From Rappaport israeli (lineage in GTDB: Bacteria; Pseudomonadota; Gammaproteobacteria; Cardiobacteriales; Cardiobacteriaceae): a DNA stretch of 64,000 nt. The notes beneath the pieces are model-generated. The model did no database searches, had not been told where the DNA came from, and was given only the letters and a program-made list of their open reading frames with translations. Within the stretch, counting starts at the first letter, position 1. The number at the start of each line of letters is the position of its first letter. Below, piece after piece: positions 38,789-48,834 of this stretch. Location of the stretch: NCBI RefSeq assembly GCF_001888055.1, contig NZ_LXHZ01000027.1:1-64000 (forward strand), given 5' to 3'. Both the position numbers and the translations under genes were made by a program.

Positions 38789-39516
38789 TGAGTGCTTCGG
38801 CGTCTGATTCTGTGCCAGCGCATGTGGCGATTATTATGGATGGCAATGGGCGCTGGGCAAAAAAACAGAAAATGCCACGAACTTTTGGACATCAGGCAGG
38901 GCGCGAGACGGTGCGTGAGGTGATGACGTTGAGCGCACAGCTGGGGGTGTCGGTGTTGAGTTTGTTTGCCTTTAGTACAGAAAATTGGCGCCGTCCTAGG
39001 CATGAGGTGGGTGTGTTAATGCATTTGATGCTTAAAACGATTGCTGAAGAGGTGGAAACGATGGTTGAAAAGGGGATTCGTTTTCGCATGTTGGGCAATC
39101 GCTTGGGGTTGCCTGCAGAATTGGTTGCAGCGATTGAGCGGGCAGAAGATTTAACACGAGCGTGTGAGACGATGCAGGTGGTTTTGGCGCTTAATTATAG
39201 TGGGCGCTGGGCAATTACTGAAACGGCGAAGACGTTGGCAAAGGCGGTAAAAAGAGGGGAGTTAGAGATTGAGTCAATTGATGAGCAGGCATTTGCCGCA
39301 GCGCGTCCTATAGCGGATTTGCCAGCGGTCGATTTGTTAATTCGCAGTAGTGGTGAAATGCGGTTGTCTAATTTTTATCTTTGGGAGATGGCGTATGCAG
39401 AGCTATATTTTACCGATACGCTGTGGCCAGATTTTGCTGAGGCAGATTTTAAGCAGGCGTTGGCGGTATATGCAACGCGGGAGAGGCGTTTTGGCGCTTT
39501 AACGCAAAGAGGATGA
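38788..39516 (+). CDS. uppS: undecaprenyl diphosphate synthase
   Basis: Builds the C55 carrier lipid for cell-wall synthesis. 242 residues. IIMDGNGRWAKKQ near residue 12 has the catalytic Asp, FSTENWRRP and LNYSGRWAITE follow, and RSSGEMRLSNFYLWEMAYAELYF holds the pyrophosphate-binding Arg residues. The ATG overlaps the frr stop (TAATG). Four bases from cdsA. Confidence 0.94.
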   Translation: MSASASDSVPAHVAIIMDGNGRWAKKQKMPRTFGHQAGRETVREVMTLSAQLGVSVLSLFAFSTENWRRPRHEVGVLMHLMLKTIAEEVETMVEKGIRFRMLGNRLGLPAELVAAIERAEDLTRACETMQVVLALNYSGRWAITETAKTLAKAVKRGELEIESIDEQAFAAARPIADLPAVDLLIRSSGEMRLSNFYLWEMAYAELYFTDTLWPDFAEADFKQALAVYATRERRFGALTQRG

Positions 39517-39517
39517 T

Positions 39518-40335
39518 ATGTTAAAGGTTCGGATTTTATCGGCGCTGGTTATTGCGCCTGTATTTTATGTGGCGTTGGTGTATTTCAATGCGCTATTTTT
39601 TTGCGCTTTTTGGGGGATGATTGTGTTATTTGCAGCGCGGGAATGGGCGCGATTTGTGCAGTTGGATTTAAAAATGCAGTGGGGGTTTGCTGCTGTGGTG
39701 TCTGTGCTAAGCGCTTTGATGATGTATATTTTGCCTCGTGTTGACCCTATGTTGGTGGCAATGCTGTTATCAGCGGTGGCGCTTTTTTGGTTGGCTATTG
39801 TGCCTCTTTGGTTGCGCTTTTATGCGCGCACGGAAGCTCTGCCTATTGCTGATAGGGTGTTGCTGGTGGTGGGTGCGATTGTGTTGTTGGCATTTGCTAT
39901 GGCGGTGAAGTTGATCTGGCAACGATTGGGGGGGGTGGGGTTGATGGGGTTGTTTGTGATTGTGTGGAGCGCTGATATTGGGGCTTATTTCTGCGGGAAG
40001 TCGTTGGGTAAGGTGGCGCTTGCGCCTACAATTTCGCCGAAAAAACGCGTGAGGGGTTTTGGGGTGGGGTAGCGGTGGCTTTGTTGGCGGCTTTTGTGTT
40101 TGTGTGGTTAACAAATATGGCGCGTTATCAGTGGTTTTTTATTATCTATACGAGCGTGGTGGTGGTGTATGCAACTTTGGGGGATTTGTTTGAAAGTGCG
40201 CTTAAAAGACGCTGTGGGTTGAAAGATAGTAGTCAATTGATTCCTGGTCATGGTGGAATGATGGATAGAATTGATAGTTGGTTGCCAAGCATTGTGTTGT
40301 GGGCAACTTGGTTTGCATTGGCGGATTTCTTATAA
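39518..40335 (+). CDS. cdsA: phosphatidate cytidylyltransferase, one apparent frameshift
   Basis: Makes CDP-diacylglycerol for all phospholipids. About 272 residues, eight membrane segments. The signature near the C-terminus, GDLFESALKRRCGLKDSSQLIPGHGGMMDRIDS, is complete. The frame stops near 40072. Lengthening the A6 run near 40040-40045 to A7 gives SPKKTREGFWGGVAVALL, as in the family. Because the gene is essential, I treat this as a sequence error. Confidence 0.92.
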
Positions 40336-40349
40336 GTTGAGGTAGTTTT

Positions 40350-41693
40350 ATGGTGTGGGGGTTATTAGGCTTTTTGGTGACAATTGGATTTTTGGTTACG
40401 ATTCATGAGTGGGGGCATTTTTATGTGGCGCGTTTGTTTGGGGTTCGGATTTTGCGTTTCTCATTGGGCTTTGGGAAAGCTATTTTGACTTATCGTGGTA
40501 AGAAGGAGGGCACGCTTTATACATTAGCGCCTATTCCTTTAGGTGGTTTTGTGCAGATGTATGGGGAGTCTGATGAGGAGGAGGTAAGCGAGGCGGAAAT
40601 CGGGCAGACGTTTAAGGGTAAGGCGCCATGGCAGCGATTTTTGATTGCTTTTGCTGGTCCTTTTGTCAATTTGGTCTTTGCAGTGCTGGCATTTGCGGTG
40701 TTGTTTTTGTTTGGGGTGCGCGGGCTAACGCCTGAGGTGGCTTATGTTGCTTCTCAAGGTTTGGCGGCTGAAGCGGGTTTGCAATCAGGTGATGTGATTA
40801 CGCGGGTTGATGGAAAGGCTGTGAAGTTAGCGCTTGATGCGCATGTGGCTTTTACAGGTGCTGGACATGAAATGGTGGCGGTGGAGTATGTGCGTGAGGG
40901 CGCGCCTGCGGTGGCGCATTTGGATTTATCAGGACTAAAAGCAGGCGATGAATTGCATTTGGATGAGGTGTTGGGGCTTTATCTGGTGGATGAATGGTTG
41001 TCTGCGGTGGTGGCGGAGGTGGTTGAAGGCTCAGCAGCAAGTGAGATGGGCTTTGAGGTAGGGGATGAGATTGTGGCGATGAATGGGCAACGGGTTGATT
41101 TGATTCGTATTGGCGAGAAGATTGCGCGTTTGCCTAATGCGCAAGCGAGTTTTACGGTGCTTAGAAATAATGAGCATTTGGTGCTTTCTGGCGTGATTGG
41201 GCAACAGCAGATGGAGGGCGCGAAGGCACCTAGTGGACTTTTAGGGGTGCGTTGGCAGGCGGTGGATGTGAGTGCTTATGAACGTGTGGAGCGCTATGGG
41301 GTGATGGCGTCTTTGGTTAAGGGGGTGGAAAAGACTTTCTATTATGTGCGGTTAACTTTTGATATGTTCGCGCGCATGATAATGGGGCAGGTGTCTTTGG
41401 ATAATGTGGGCGGCCCAATTACCATTGGAGATGCAGCGGGGAAAACGTTGCAAATTGGATGGGCTGCATTTATAAATTTTTTAGGGGTGGTTAGTTTGTC
41501 ATTGGCGGCGATTAATTTATTACCTATTCCGATGTTAGATGGGGGGCATATGCTATTTAATGCCTTGGAAATGGTGCGCGGTAAGCCACTGAGTGAGCGT
41601 GCAACGCAGTGGGCGTATCGCTTAGGGGGTGCATTAGTGATGGGATTTATGGCATTTGTGGTGCTCAAAGACTTGCATCGCTATTTGTGGTAG
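40350..41693 (+). CDS. rseP: RseP site-2 intramembrane zinc metalloprotease
   Basis: Cleaves anti-sigma-E and remnant signal peptides in the inner membrane. 447 residues, intact. HEWGH near residue 19-23 is the HExxH zinc site. Two PDZ-like domains span about 120-300, and GGPITIGDAAG and LLPIPMLDGGHMLFN near the C-terminus carry the second Asp ligand and LDG motif. The usual dxr between cdsA and rseP is absent, and the gene after it is not bamA. Confidence 0.93.
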   Translation: MVWGLLGFLVTIGFLVTIHEWGHFYVARLFGVRILRFSLGFGKAILTYRGKKEGTLYTLAPIPLGGFVQMYGESDEEEVSEAEIGQTFKGKAPWQRFLIAFAGPFVNLVFAVLAFAVLFLFGVRGLTPEVAYVASQGLAAEAGLQSGDVITRVDGKAVKLALDAHVAFTGAGHEMVAVEYVREGAPAVAHLDLSGLKAGDELHLDEVLGLYLVDEWLSAVVAEVVEGSAASEMGFEVGDEIVAMNGQRVDLIRIGEKIARLPNAQASFTVLRNNEHLVLSGVIGQQQMEGAKAPSGLLGVRWQAVDVSAYERVERYGVMASLVKGVEKTFYYVRLTFDMFARMIMGQVSLDNVGGPITIGDAAGKTLQIGWAAFINFLGVVSLSLAAINLLPIPMLDGGHMLFNALEMVRGKPLSERATQWAYRLGGALVMGFMAFVVLKDLHRYLW

Positions 41694-41704
41694 AGATGGA
41701 GAAA

Positions 41705-42229
41705 TTAGCGGTTTAGGGTGGCGTAGAGCAGGAGTGCGCCCATGCGACAATGTTCTTCTACTTCGGTGAGAAGGCGTTGATTGTCTTCGCTATCAGGTAG
41801 ATTGATTTCAAGTTCCATGACGCTTTGTAAGTCAGTGATAAATTCTTGGCAATCTTCATCGAGTTTGATATTTGAGGCGTTTTGTTGTGCATGATGAGTG
41901 GCAAGGAGAAAGCCTTTTGTCCATTCGGTAAGCGCTTGGGCGCGCTGGCTAAGCGTTACATTGTCTTCAGGTAATAAAAGCTGATAGTTGAGGTCGTTAC
42001 TTTGCAGCGCGGTTTCTATATTTTGTATGAGTTGGGTGAATAGGGTTTGTGTTTTAGGTTCGAGTGCTTGGGTAAACAATAGGTTGGAATAGTGATTTTT
42101 TTGCTTAAAGCATAATAATGCGGTCAGTAATCCGTGGCATTCGCTGGGGGTAAACCACCATTGTTGATGATAAATATGTTGGGCTAGGGTGTTATAGTCT
42201 ATTGGTGTGTTCATGAGATTTTTTTGCAT
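41705..42229 (-). CDS. ygfB: YgfB/UPF0149-family protein
   Basis: 174 residues, mostly helical. FTPSECHGLLTALLCF and a Leu/Gln-rich helical middle, then WTKGFLLATHHAQ and a CRMGALLLYATL end, match UPF0149. Function is unclear. In other gammaproteobacteria ygfB is divergent from zapA, as here. The ATG at 42229 or one at 42214 could be the start; neither has a strong ribosome binding site. Confidence 0.82.
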   Translation of the reverse strand: MQKNLMNTPIDYNTLAQHIYHQQWWFTPSECHGLLTALLCFKQKNHYSNLLFTQALEPKTQTLFTQLIQNIETALQSNDLNYQLLLPEDNVTLSQRAQALTEWTKGFLLATHHAQQNASNIKLDEDCQEFITDLQSVMELEINLPDSEDNQRLLTEVEEHCRMGALLLYATLNR

Positions 42230-42311
42230 TACTTTAAAAGGTGATAGTATAAGCGATTATGCGCTGGTTATGCTGGCGCTTTTTTAAATGATTAGATGAG
42301 GTGTCACTTTG

Positions 42312-42728
42312 GTGCAAGAGAGATTACATATTGATGAACTAAAAAGGGTGGAAAAACAGGCGACACTGCTGCTGAAAAGGTGGCGACGCCTGCAAAAAGA
42401 CCATGAACAGTTGGTAGAAAAATATCGTAAGTTGGAGGAGAAGTCTTCTGATGCTGAACAATCTTTCCAACAGCGCTTAGAGACTGTGCTTTCTGATAAA
42501 AAAACAGCGATTGAGCAATTAGAGCAAACTTGGCAGAATAAGTTTAAGCAAACGAATGAAGAGCAAGAACGTGTGCTAGAAGCACTAAAACAAGAACAGA
42601 CTCAAGCTCTAGCAATGCAAAAAAAAGAGTCTGAGGAGAAAATTGAGGCGTTGGAGCATAAATTAAAGACGTTAGAAGCGCATCATGAGATTTTAATTGA
42701 GCGGGTGAGAGGAGTGTGCGGTGAGTAA
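42312..42728 (+). CDS. coiled-coil protein, TIGR02449/ZapB-like
   Basis: About 138 residues, GTG start at 42312 eight bases after GAGGTG. It is almost entirely heptad-rich with charged residues (VEKQATLLLKRWRRLQKDHE, then Glu/Gln/Lys-rich stretches), so a parallel coiled coil is likely. Small coiled-coil genes sit just ahead of zapA in many proteobacteria and take part in Z-ring assembly. This one is longer than the usual 70-residue version. Its stop overlaps the zapA start by eight bases. Confidence 0.7.
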   Translation: MQERLHIDELKRVEKQATLLLKRWRRLQKDHEQLVEKYRKLEEKSSDAEQSFQQRLETVLSDKKTAIEQLEQTWQNKFKQTNEEQERVLEALKQEQTQALAMQKKESEEKIEALEHKLKTLEAHHEILIERVRGVCGE

Positions 42729-43026
42729 GGAAAAAATTAAGGTTACATTGCAGATTTTAGAGAATAGTTATCCGCTAATGTGTGAGGTGCATGAGCGCAA
42801 TGTGTTGTTAGAAGCGGCTGAGGCGTTTAATCAAAAGCTAACAGAAATTCGGCGAGATAATCCAAAATTGACGCTGGAGCGGTTGGTTATTTTTGGCGGA
42901 CTTCAGATGGCGTTTGAGCTGTATCAGGATAGACAAACATTCGCTAATGAGGTTTCAACGGTTAATCAGGTGAGTGAACGGTTGTTGAGCGCTTTGGATA
43001 TGGCGATAAATGAATATAAGGAGTGA
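42721..43026 (+). CDS. zapA: cell division protein ZapA
   Basis: FtsZ-ring crosslinker, 101 residues, GTG start at 42721 inside the previous gene's end. VTLQILENSYPLMCE matches the N-terminal ZapA fold, then a tetramerising helix with LTLERLVIFGGLQMAFELYQ. The gene order ygfB/zapA is the usual gammaproteobacterial one. Confidence 0.9.
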   Translation: MSKEKIKVTLQILENSYPLMCEVHERNVLLEAAEAFNQKLTEIRRDNPKLTLERLVIFGGLQMAFELYQDRQTFANEVSTVNQVSERLLSALDMAINEYKE

Positions 43027-43068
43027 TTTTCCTTTAATGTAGGGGGTTGTTTTAAGGATTAATTGAGT

Positions 43069-43096
43069 GAGCGATTTTTAAAATCGCTCTTATTTT
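43069..43096 (+). terminator. intrinsic terminator after zapA
   Basis: 9-bp perfect stem GAGCGATTT/AAATCGCTC with loop TTA, followed by TTATTTTG. Confidence 0.78.
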
Positions 43097-43234
43097 GTTG
43101 AGTCTCTAAGACTGATAAGCGCATATCATCAGCGGTTAGAATGTATTTATTTTTTGCGTTTAATATAATCCATCGTATGTTAGAGCAAGCGCTGGCGGTG
43201 TTGCTGGCACTTTTTTATAAGCGATGAAATAAGA

Positions 43235-44143
43235 TTATTTATTAGGGAGTTGGGCGTCACTATAGCCCATGCTGTTGATGATTTGCTCGTCATCGCGCCA
43301 ATTTTCTTTAACCTTAACCCAAGTGCGTAATAGGACTTTCTGTTCAAGGATTTTTTCTAGGTCTTCACGCGCACGTTGTCCAACTAGTTTAAGGGTTTTA
43401 CCGCCTTTGCCGATTACAATACCTTTCTGACTGGGACGTTCGACCATGATGGTCGCGTCTATAATGATGAGGTTGCCTTCTTCAACGTAGCGCTCAATGA
43501 TAACGCCAAGTTCGTAAGGTAGTTCCTGATGAAGATAACGAAAGAGTTTTTCACGAATGGTCTCTGCTGCAATAAAGCGCATGCTGGCGGTAGTGATTTG
43601 TTCTTCTGGGAAAAGCCATTGTTGTTTGGGAAGATAACGCAAAAGGCTTTGTTCGACGGCATCAAGATTGCGCCCATTTTGAGCGGATACGGGTATGATT
43701 TCTTGCCAGTTGGTTTTTTGTGCTTGAATGTGTTCAAGTTGGGAGAACAGTCGGCTTTTATCTTTTAAGCGGTCAATTTTATTTAGGATATGGAGTTTAG
43801 GCTGGGGCATTTGCGCAATTCCACGGCAGACATAATCGTCTTCTTCTGTCCAGCGGTTTACTTCGCTAACTTGAACGATTAAATCAACAAAATCCATACT
43901 TTGCCAAGCAGCTCGATTCATATGTCGGTTAATGGCTTTTTTACTGTTTTGATGGATGCCAGGGGTGTCGACAAAAACCATTTGTGCGTTGCCTACCGTA
44001 TGGATTCCTAAAAGCGCATGGCGAGTAGTTTGTGGTTTGTTGGAGGTAATGGCAATTTTTTGCCCAAGAAGGTGATTGATAAGCGTTGATTTGCCGACAT
44101 TTGGGCGACCGATGATGGCGATGTATCCAGATTGTGTGCTCAT
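43235..44143 (-). CDS. era: GTPase Era
   Basis: 16S rRNA-binding GTPase needed for 30S assembly, 302 residues. G1 GRPNVGKST near residue 12, G3 FVDTPGIHQNSK, G4 NKIDRLKDK, and a C-terminal KH domain with VIGKGGKTLKLVGQRARED. The start overlaps the rnc stop by four bases. Intact. Confidence 0.95.
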   Translation of the reverse strand: MSTQSGYIAIIGRPNVGKSTLINHLLGQKIAITSNKPQTTRHALLGIHTVGNAQMVFVDTPGIHQNSKKAINRHMNRAAWQSMDFVDLIVQVSEVNRWTEEDDYVCRGIAQMPQPKLHILNKIDRLKDKSRLFSQLEHIQAQKTNWQEIIPVSAQNGRNLDAVEQSLLRYLPKQQWLFPEEQITTASMRFIAAETIREKLFRYLHQELPYELGVIIERYVEEGNLIIIDATIMVERPSQKGIVIGKGGKTLKLVGQRAREDLEKILEQKVLLRTWVKVKENWRDDEQIINSMGYSDAQLPNK

Positions 44144-44820
44144 GATTTACTCTTGGGATTATAGAGGTTCAGAAGAATTTGCGCGGCTTGCTGTTCTGCT
44201 TTTTTACGGCTGTAATCAACCGCCTGCACCTGATAATGTTCTGTTGTTGCGGTGATATGAAATTGACGGCGATGCTCGGGCCCGCTTTCTTTGGTGATGA
44301 CATATTTTGGGGTAGCCATACCTTGTCCTTGTAAGAGCTCTTGCAATTGAGTTTTTGGGTCTTTAAGACTGGCGGCGTCGGGAAGATTGGTGAGCGTGCG
44401 TTCAAATAATGCCAAGGTGGTGCGCTCGCATTCATCATAGTTGCTGTCTAGATAAATAGCGGCAATGATGGCTTCTAATGTATTAGCAAGCGTCGAGCTA
44501 CGCGTTGCGCCTCCTGTTTTTAATTCTCCACTGCCTAGACGAATAAATTGCCCAAGGTTGAGATGTGAGGCGATTTTTGCTAGTTGCGCACCTTTTACAA
44601 TACTTGCACGTTGGCGGGTTAAATCACCTTCTGACGCATTGGGATAATAGCGATAAAGCCAAACACTGATGATGGTTTCCAGTAGGGCATCGCCTAAATA
44701 TTCAAGGCGCTCGTTGTGTATGCTGTTATAACTTCGATGCGTAAGCGCTTGCGTTAGAAATTCGGGTTGTTTGAAGCGATAGCCAATTTGCGCTTCTAGG
44801 TCTTTTTGATGTTGTATCAT
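44140..44820 (-). CDS. rnc: ribonuclease III
   Basis: Double-strand-specific RNase, 226 residues from ATG 44820. HERLEYLGDALLETIIS has the catalytic acidic residues, and NTLEAIIAAIYLDSN follows. The C-terminal dsRNA-binding domain is DPKTQLQELLQG to KKAEQQAAQILLNLY. An upstream ATG at 44868 lies within lepB; the ATG at 44820 overlaps the lepB TGA (ATGA). Confidence 0.94.
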   Translation of the reverse strand: MIQHQKDLEAQIGYRFKQPEFLTQALTHRSYNSIHNERLEYLGDALLETIISVWLYRYYPNASEGDLTRQRASIVKGAQLAKIASHLNLGQFIRLGSGELKTGGATRSSTLANTLEAIIAAIYLDSNYDECERTTLALFERTLTNLPDAASLKDPKTQLQELLQGQGMATPKYVITKESGPEHRRQFHITATTEHYQVQAVDYSRKKAEQQAAQILLNLYNPKSKS

Positions 44821-45764
44821 TTTAAAGAGGTGCCAATTCGTCCACAGTGTCCACGAGCTAATAAACAATCACTATTTAGCCAAATGAGGACTGCTTTACC
44901 AACTAGATTTTCTTCAGGAACAAATCCCCAAAAACGGCTATCTTGTGAGTTATCACGGTTATCCCCCATGACAAAATAATGCGCAGGTGGGACGGTGATT
45001 TCATTGGCAAGCAAGATGCGTTGGTAGGGATTATTGCTAAATTGAACAAGATGATTTTTGCCATTTAGCGTTTCAGTAAATTGGCTAAAATTATTGTTCT
45101 CTCCAATAGGGGTGAAGGGTTGTTCTTGGTCATTAATCCATACGCGTCCGCTGTCAAAGCGGATTTTATCTCCTGGTAGACCAATAACACGTTTGATGTA
45201 TTTGATTTTTTCATCGCGTGGGTAGTTAAAAACAATGATATCACCGTGTTTTACTGCTCCAGTTTCAATAATTTTTTTATGCAAAACAGGCAGGCGAATT
45301 CCATAGGTAAATTTATTTGCAAGAATAAAATCACCCGCTTGTAAAGTCGGTTCCATAGAGGCAGAGGGAATTTTAAAGGGCTCGTAAACAAAAGAACGTG
45401 CAAACCACACGATAAATAACACCCAAAACATACCACTAAAAAATTCTATAAATTTTTCTTTTGGATAGACGGGGCGTTTGAGCCAATAAAGTTCTTCTTT
45501 TTCAATAGGTTGATTTGAAATGAGTTTTTGCGTAATCTGTTTGATGTGTGCTTTAGACTTTTCAGGTAGATTTTTTTGATGAAGGATACCTAGACGCCCA
45601 AGATAGTGTTTTTGGTCTTCTTCGGTAGTATTTTGTTGCAAAAAACGTTGATAAAGGGCGTTGCGCATTTTGCGGTAGGTTAGACCATCAATAATATAAA
45701 AAATCAAGCAGATGAATACGGCTAAGGTCAGAAGAAGTTCAAAATGTTGCGTGAGGGCATTCAT
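44817..45764 (-). CDS. lepB: signal peptidase I
   Basis: Cleaves Sec and Tat signal peptides. 315 residues. Two N-terminal membrane segments flank a cytoplasmic region, then PSASMEPTL with the catalytic Ser, DEKIKYIKRVIGLPGD with the catalytic Lys, and MGDNRDNSQDSRFWG. The cluster lepA-lepB-rnc-era has a conserved order. Confidence 0.94.
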   Translation of the reverse strand: MNALTQHFELLLTLAVFICLIFYIIDGLTYRKMRNALYQRFLQQNTTEEDQKHYLGRLGILHQKNLPEKSKAHIKQITQKLISNQPIEKEELYWLKRPVYPKEKFIEFFSGMFWVLFIVWFARSFVYEPFKIPSASMEPTLQAGDFILANKFTYGIRLPVLHKKIIETGAVKHGDIIVFNYPRDEKIKYIKRVIGLPGDKIRFDSGRVWINDQEQPFTPIGENNNFSQFTETLNGKNHLVQFSNNPYQRILLANEITVPPAHYFVMGDNRDNSQDSRFWGFVPEENLVGKAVLIWLNSDCLLARGHCGRIGTSLK

Positions 45765-45785
45765 AAATAGTCCTTAGATTTTTAG

Positions 45786-47580
45786 TTAGTTTTTATGATC
45801 AACTTTTAATACCGAAAGGAAAGCTTCTTGTGGGATGTCAACGCTACCAACTTGCTTCATACGTTTCTTACCTGCTTTTTGTTTTTCAAGAAGTTTGCGC
45901 TTTCGTGAGACGTCGCCACCATAGCATTTAGCCAGCACGTTTTTGCGCATGGCTTTTACAGTTGAGCGCGCGATGATGTGTGTGCCGATGGCTGCTTGAA
46001 TGGCAACTTCAAACATTTGTCTTGGAATTAGCTCTTTCATTCGTTCTACTAGCTCACGTCCGCGCTGTTGGGCAAGTTCGCGGTGGACTATAGTCGATAG
46101 AGAATCGACCTTATCGCCGTTAATCAAGACGTCAAGACGCACGAGATTGGCAGGTTGAAACCGATTAAATTCATAATCAAAGGAGGCAAATCCGCGGCTC
46201 ACTGACTTGAGGCGATCGAAAAAATCTAAAACCACTTCGCTCATAGGCAGTTCAAACTTTAGCTGAACTTGTGAGCCAGTATATTGCATATCTTTTTGCG
46301 TTCCCCGTTTTTCAATACATAAACCAATCACTGAACCGAGATGTTCTTCAGGAACGAGGATGTTGGCGGTAATAATGGGTTCGCGGATTTCATCAATTTC
46401 ATTGGTAGGGGGAAGTTTGCTGGGATTATCAATTTCAATGACGCTCCCGTCAGATTTTTGCACTTGATAGACCACGGTAGGCGCGGTGGTGATAAGATCA
46501 AGATTATACTCACGCTCTAGGCGTTCTTGGATGATTTCCATATGCAACATTCCCAAAAACCCGCAACGAAAACCAAACCCTAGCGCTTGTGAGGTTTCAG
46601 GTTCGAAAAATAATGAGGCGTCGTTTAGGCAGAGTTTGGCAAGTGCTTCGCGTAAATTTTCATAATCTTCAGATTCAATGGGGAAAAGTCCAGCAAAGAC
46701 GCGCGGTTGTACTTTGCGAAATCCTGGTAGACTTTCAGTTGTGGGGTGGGCAGCATCGGTTAGGGTATCGCCAACAGGCGCGCCGTTAATTTCTTTAATG
46801 CCTGCGATAATAAACCCAACTTCGCCTGCATGTAGGGTGTCGCGTTCGATGGGTTTTGGGGTGAATACTCCCACTTTGGTAATGAGATGTTCATCGCCAG
46901 TACTCATAACACGCATTTTTTGTCGTTTGCTTAAAGAGCCATCAAAGATACGAACGAGGGAGACAACGCCAACATAGGGGTCAAACCATGAGTCAATAAT
47001 CAGTGCTTTGGCAGGCGCGTTAGGGTCGCCTTGGGTGGGGGATTTTTTCAACCAGTTGTTCTAGCAGTTCGTCAATGCCAATCCCTGTTTTGGCGCTCAC
47101 TTGCAGGGTGTCGGTGGTATCTAGTCCAATAATATCTTCTATCTCTTGCATGACTTTGATGGGGTCTGCTGAGGGAAGGTCTATTTTATTGAGGACAGGG
47201 AGAACTTCTAAATTTTGTTCGATGGCGGTATAGCAGTTAGCAACAGATTGTGCTTCAACACCTTGGGCGGCATCAACTACTAATAGAGCGCCTTCGCAGG
47301 CATATAGTGAGCGCGAGACTTCGTAGGAAAAATCCACATGCCCTGGGGTGTCGATGAAGTTAAGCTGATAGTGTTGTCCGTTTTTGCTTTGATAATTTAA
47401 AGAGACGCTTTGCGCTTTAATGGTAATACCTCTTTCGCGCTCTATATCCATGGAGTCTAGGACTTGAGCGGACATTTCCCGTTCGCTTAGTCCGCCACAA
47501 GTTTGAATGAAGCGGTCAGATAAGGTTGATTTGCCATGGTCAATATGGGCAATAATTGAGAAGTTGCGAATATGCTGCAT
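45786..47580 (-). CDS. lepA: elongation factor 4, two apparent one-base losses
   Basis: GTPase that back-translocates ribosomes. The N-terminal half has [15 protein letters not shown] (G1), [27 protein letters not shown] and [10 protein letters not shown]. The second half begins [21 protein letters not shown] and ends [16 protein letters not shown]. The halves are offset by two. Adding one C to the C run and one G to the AAGG near 47030-47045 restores IPPPKGDPNAP, the exact family junction. About 599 residues result. Two adjacent homopolymer losses strongly suggest base-call error. Confidence 0.93.
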
Positions 47581-47669
47581 AAACCCACTAGAACTGTAAT
47601 CTTAAAGGCGGCGGATTGTAGCAAATAAGGCGCTTGAATACTATCAGAAAATGGGGAGTTACTGGGGTG

Positions 47670-48449
47670 TTAGGTGCTTTGAGTGGGAGGATGTTGATAG
47701 GTAAAAGGGGTGTGCTGGGTAATTTTTTGCGCATGGATTAAGCGTTTAGGTTCTTTTGTTTTGTTGATAAATTGTGGGAGCGGTTGTTGGCGCAGTTTTG
47801 CTTGGGCTTGGTAGTAGTGATGCCTGTTAGGATGTTCGGGATGTACGAGGTTATAGGTTTGTGGCAGGGTGGGTGGGTGTTGGTAAAGCGCTAGGATGGC
47901 GTTGGCGATGTCTTGATGGTGAATTAGATTGAGGGGTTTGTCGGTAATTTCGCTAGTTTGTCCATAATATTTGCTGCCGCTGAGGCGGTTATCGCCAAAA
48001 AGTCCACCACAACGGAGAATGAGGCTATTGGGAAGAGTGTTTAAGAGTTGTTGTTCTGCTTGGTAGATTGGACTTTGGGGGTCGGGCGCGCTGTTTTCAT
48101 CATAATGACCAGCGTCGTCGGGATAGGCGCTGGTGGAGCTAATCAAGAAAGTGAGGCGGTTGGCTGGGAGGGAGCGCAGTTGTTTGGCAAGGCGTGCGGT
48201 GTGTTGAGGATAATTGCAATATCCGCCTGCACTGGGTGGAATGGCGATGAGGGTGTAGTGGCTGGAGATTAAAGGGGTGGGCAGTGGGTCTTTGCGCCAG
48301 TCGTAGATGTGGGTAGGAATGGGGAGGGTTTGAGCGCTTTGCGCGCTTTGTGTGGTCGCTTGTAGGGTGAAATAAGGGGTGAGTGCGCTAATGAGATGGC
48401 GCCCAAGCCAACCGCAACCGATAAGACTTAAAATGGGTTTGCTGTGCAT
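47670..48449 (-). CDS. NAD(P)-dependent epimerase/dehydratase-family protein (YeeZ-like)
   Basis: 259 residues with the N-terminal dinucleotide-binding turn ILSLIGCGWLGRHLI (GxGxxG). SSTSAYPD comes near residue 105, and GGLFGDNR fits an extended short-chain fold. It lacks a clear YxxxK. It could act on a nucleotide sugar, but no substrate is evident. An isolated leftward gene. Confidence 0.7.
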   Translation of the reverse strand: MHSKPILSLIGCGWLGRHLISALTPYFTLQATTQSAQSAQTLPIPTHIYDWRKDPLPTPLISSHYTLIAIPPSAGGYCNYPQHTARLAKQLRSLPANRLTFLISSTSAYPDDAGHYDENSAPDPQSPIYQAEQQLLNTLPNSLILRCGGLFGDNRLSGSKYYGQTSEITDKPLNLIHHQDIANAILALYQHPPTLPQTYNLVHPEHPNRHHYYQAQAKLRQQPLPQFINKTKEPKRLIHAQKITQHTPFTYQHPPTQST

Positions 48450-48465
48450 GCGTTTCTAAGAAAGA

Positions 48466-48489
48466 GAAAAGCGCCTCAAGGGCGCTTTG
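48466..48489 (-). terminator. intrinsic terminator after the YeaQ-family gene
   Basis: 8-bp stem AAAGCGCC/GGCGCTTT with loop TCAAG, followed on the minus strand by TTTTC. Confidence 0.72.
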
Positions 48490-48496
48490 TTACTGG

Positions 48497-48738
48497 TTAT
48501 TTTTGTTTAATTGCGCTAATAATGGCGAGTAAAACAACTGCGCCAATGGTGGCGCTTAAAATTGAGCCGATGATGTTGCTGGCGCTGATGCTAGAAGGGT
48601 AAAGATAAAACTACCAATTCCTGCACCGATAACCCCTACTACGATGTTACCAAGTACGCCAAATCCGCGCCCTTTAATAATTTGTCCTGCAAGCCAGCCT
48701 GCAATGGCGCCAATAAGTAGACCAATAATAATACCCAT
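48497..48738 (-). CDS. GlsB/YeaQ/YmgE (transglycosylase-associated) family small membrane protein, one apparent frameshift
   Basis: Glycine-rich inner-membrane protein with three predicted helices. MGIIIGLLIGAIAGWLAGQI and GFGVLGNIVVGVIGAGIGSFIF are typical. The frame ends early at 60 codons. Adding one G near 48592 gives TLLGISASNIIGSILSATIGAVVLL and a normal 80-residue product ending at TAA 48497-48499. Its function is unknown, with stress induction in other species. Confidence 0.82.
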
Positions 48739-48834
48739 GTTGTTCTCCGTGTGTATTGTGTATTTAGATTTGGGTTAAAGGGGTTTGCCTTTAACGCTGG
48801 CGCATTGTACACAATTTTAAGGGCTGGGTTGAGT

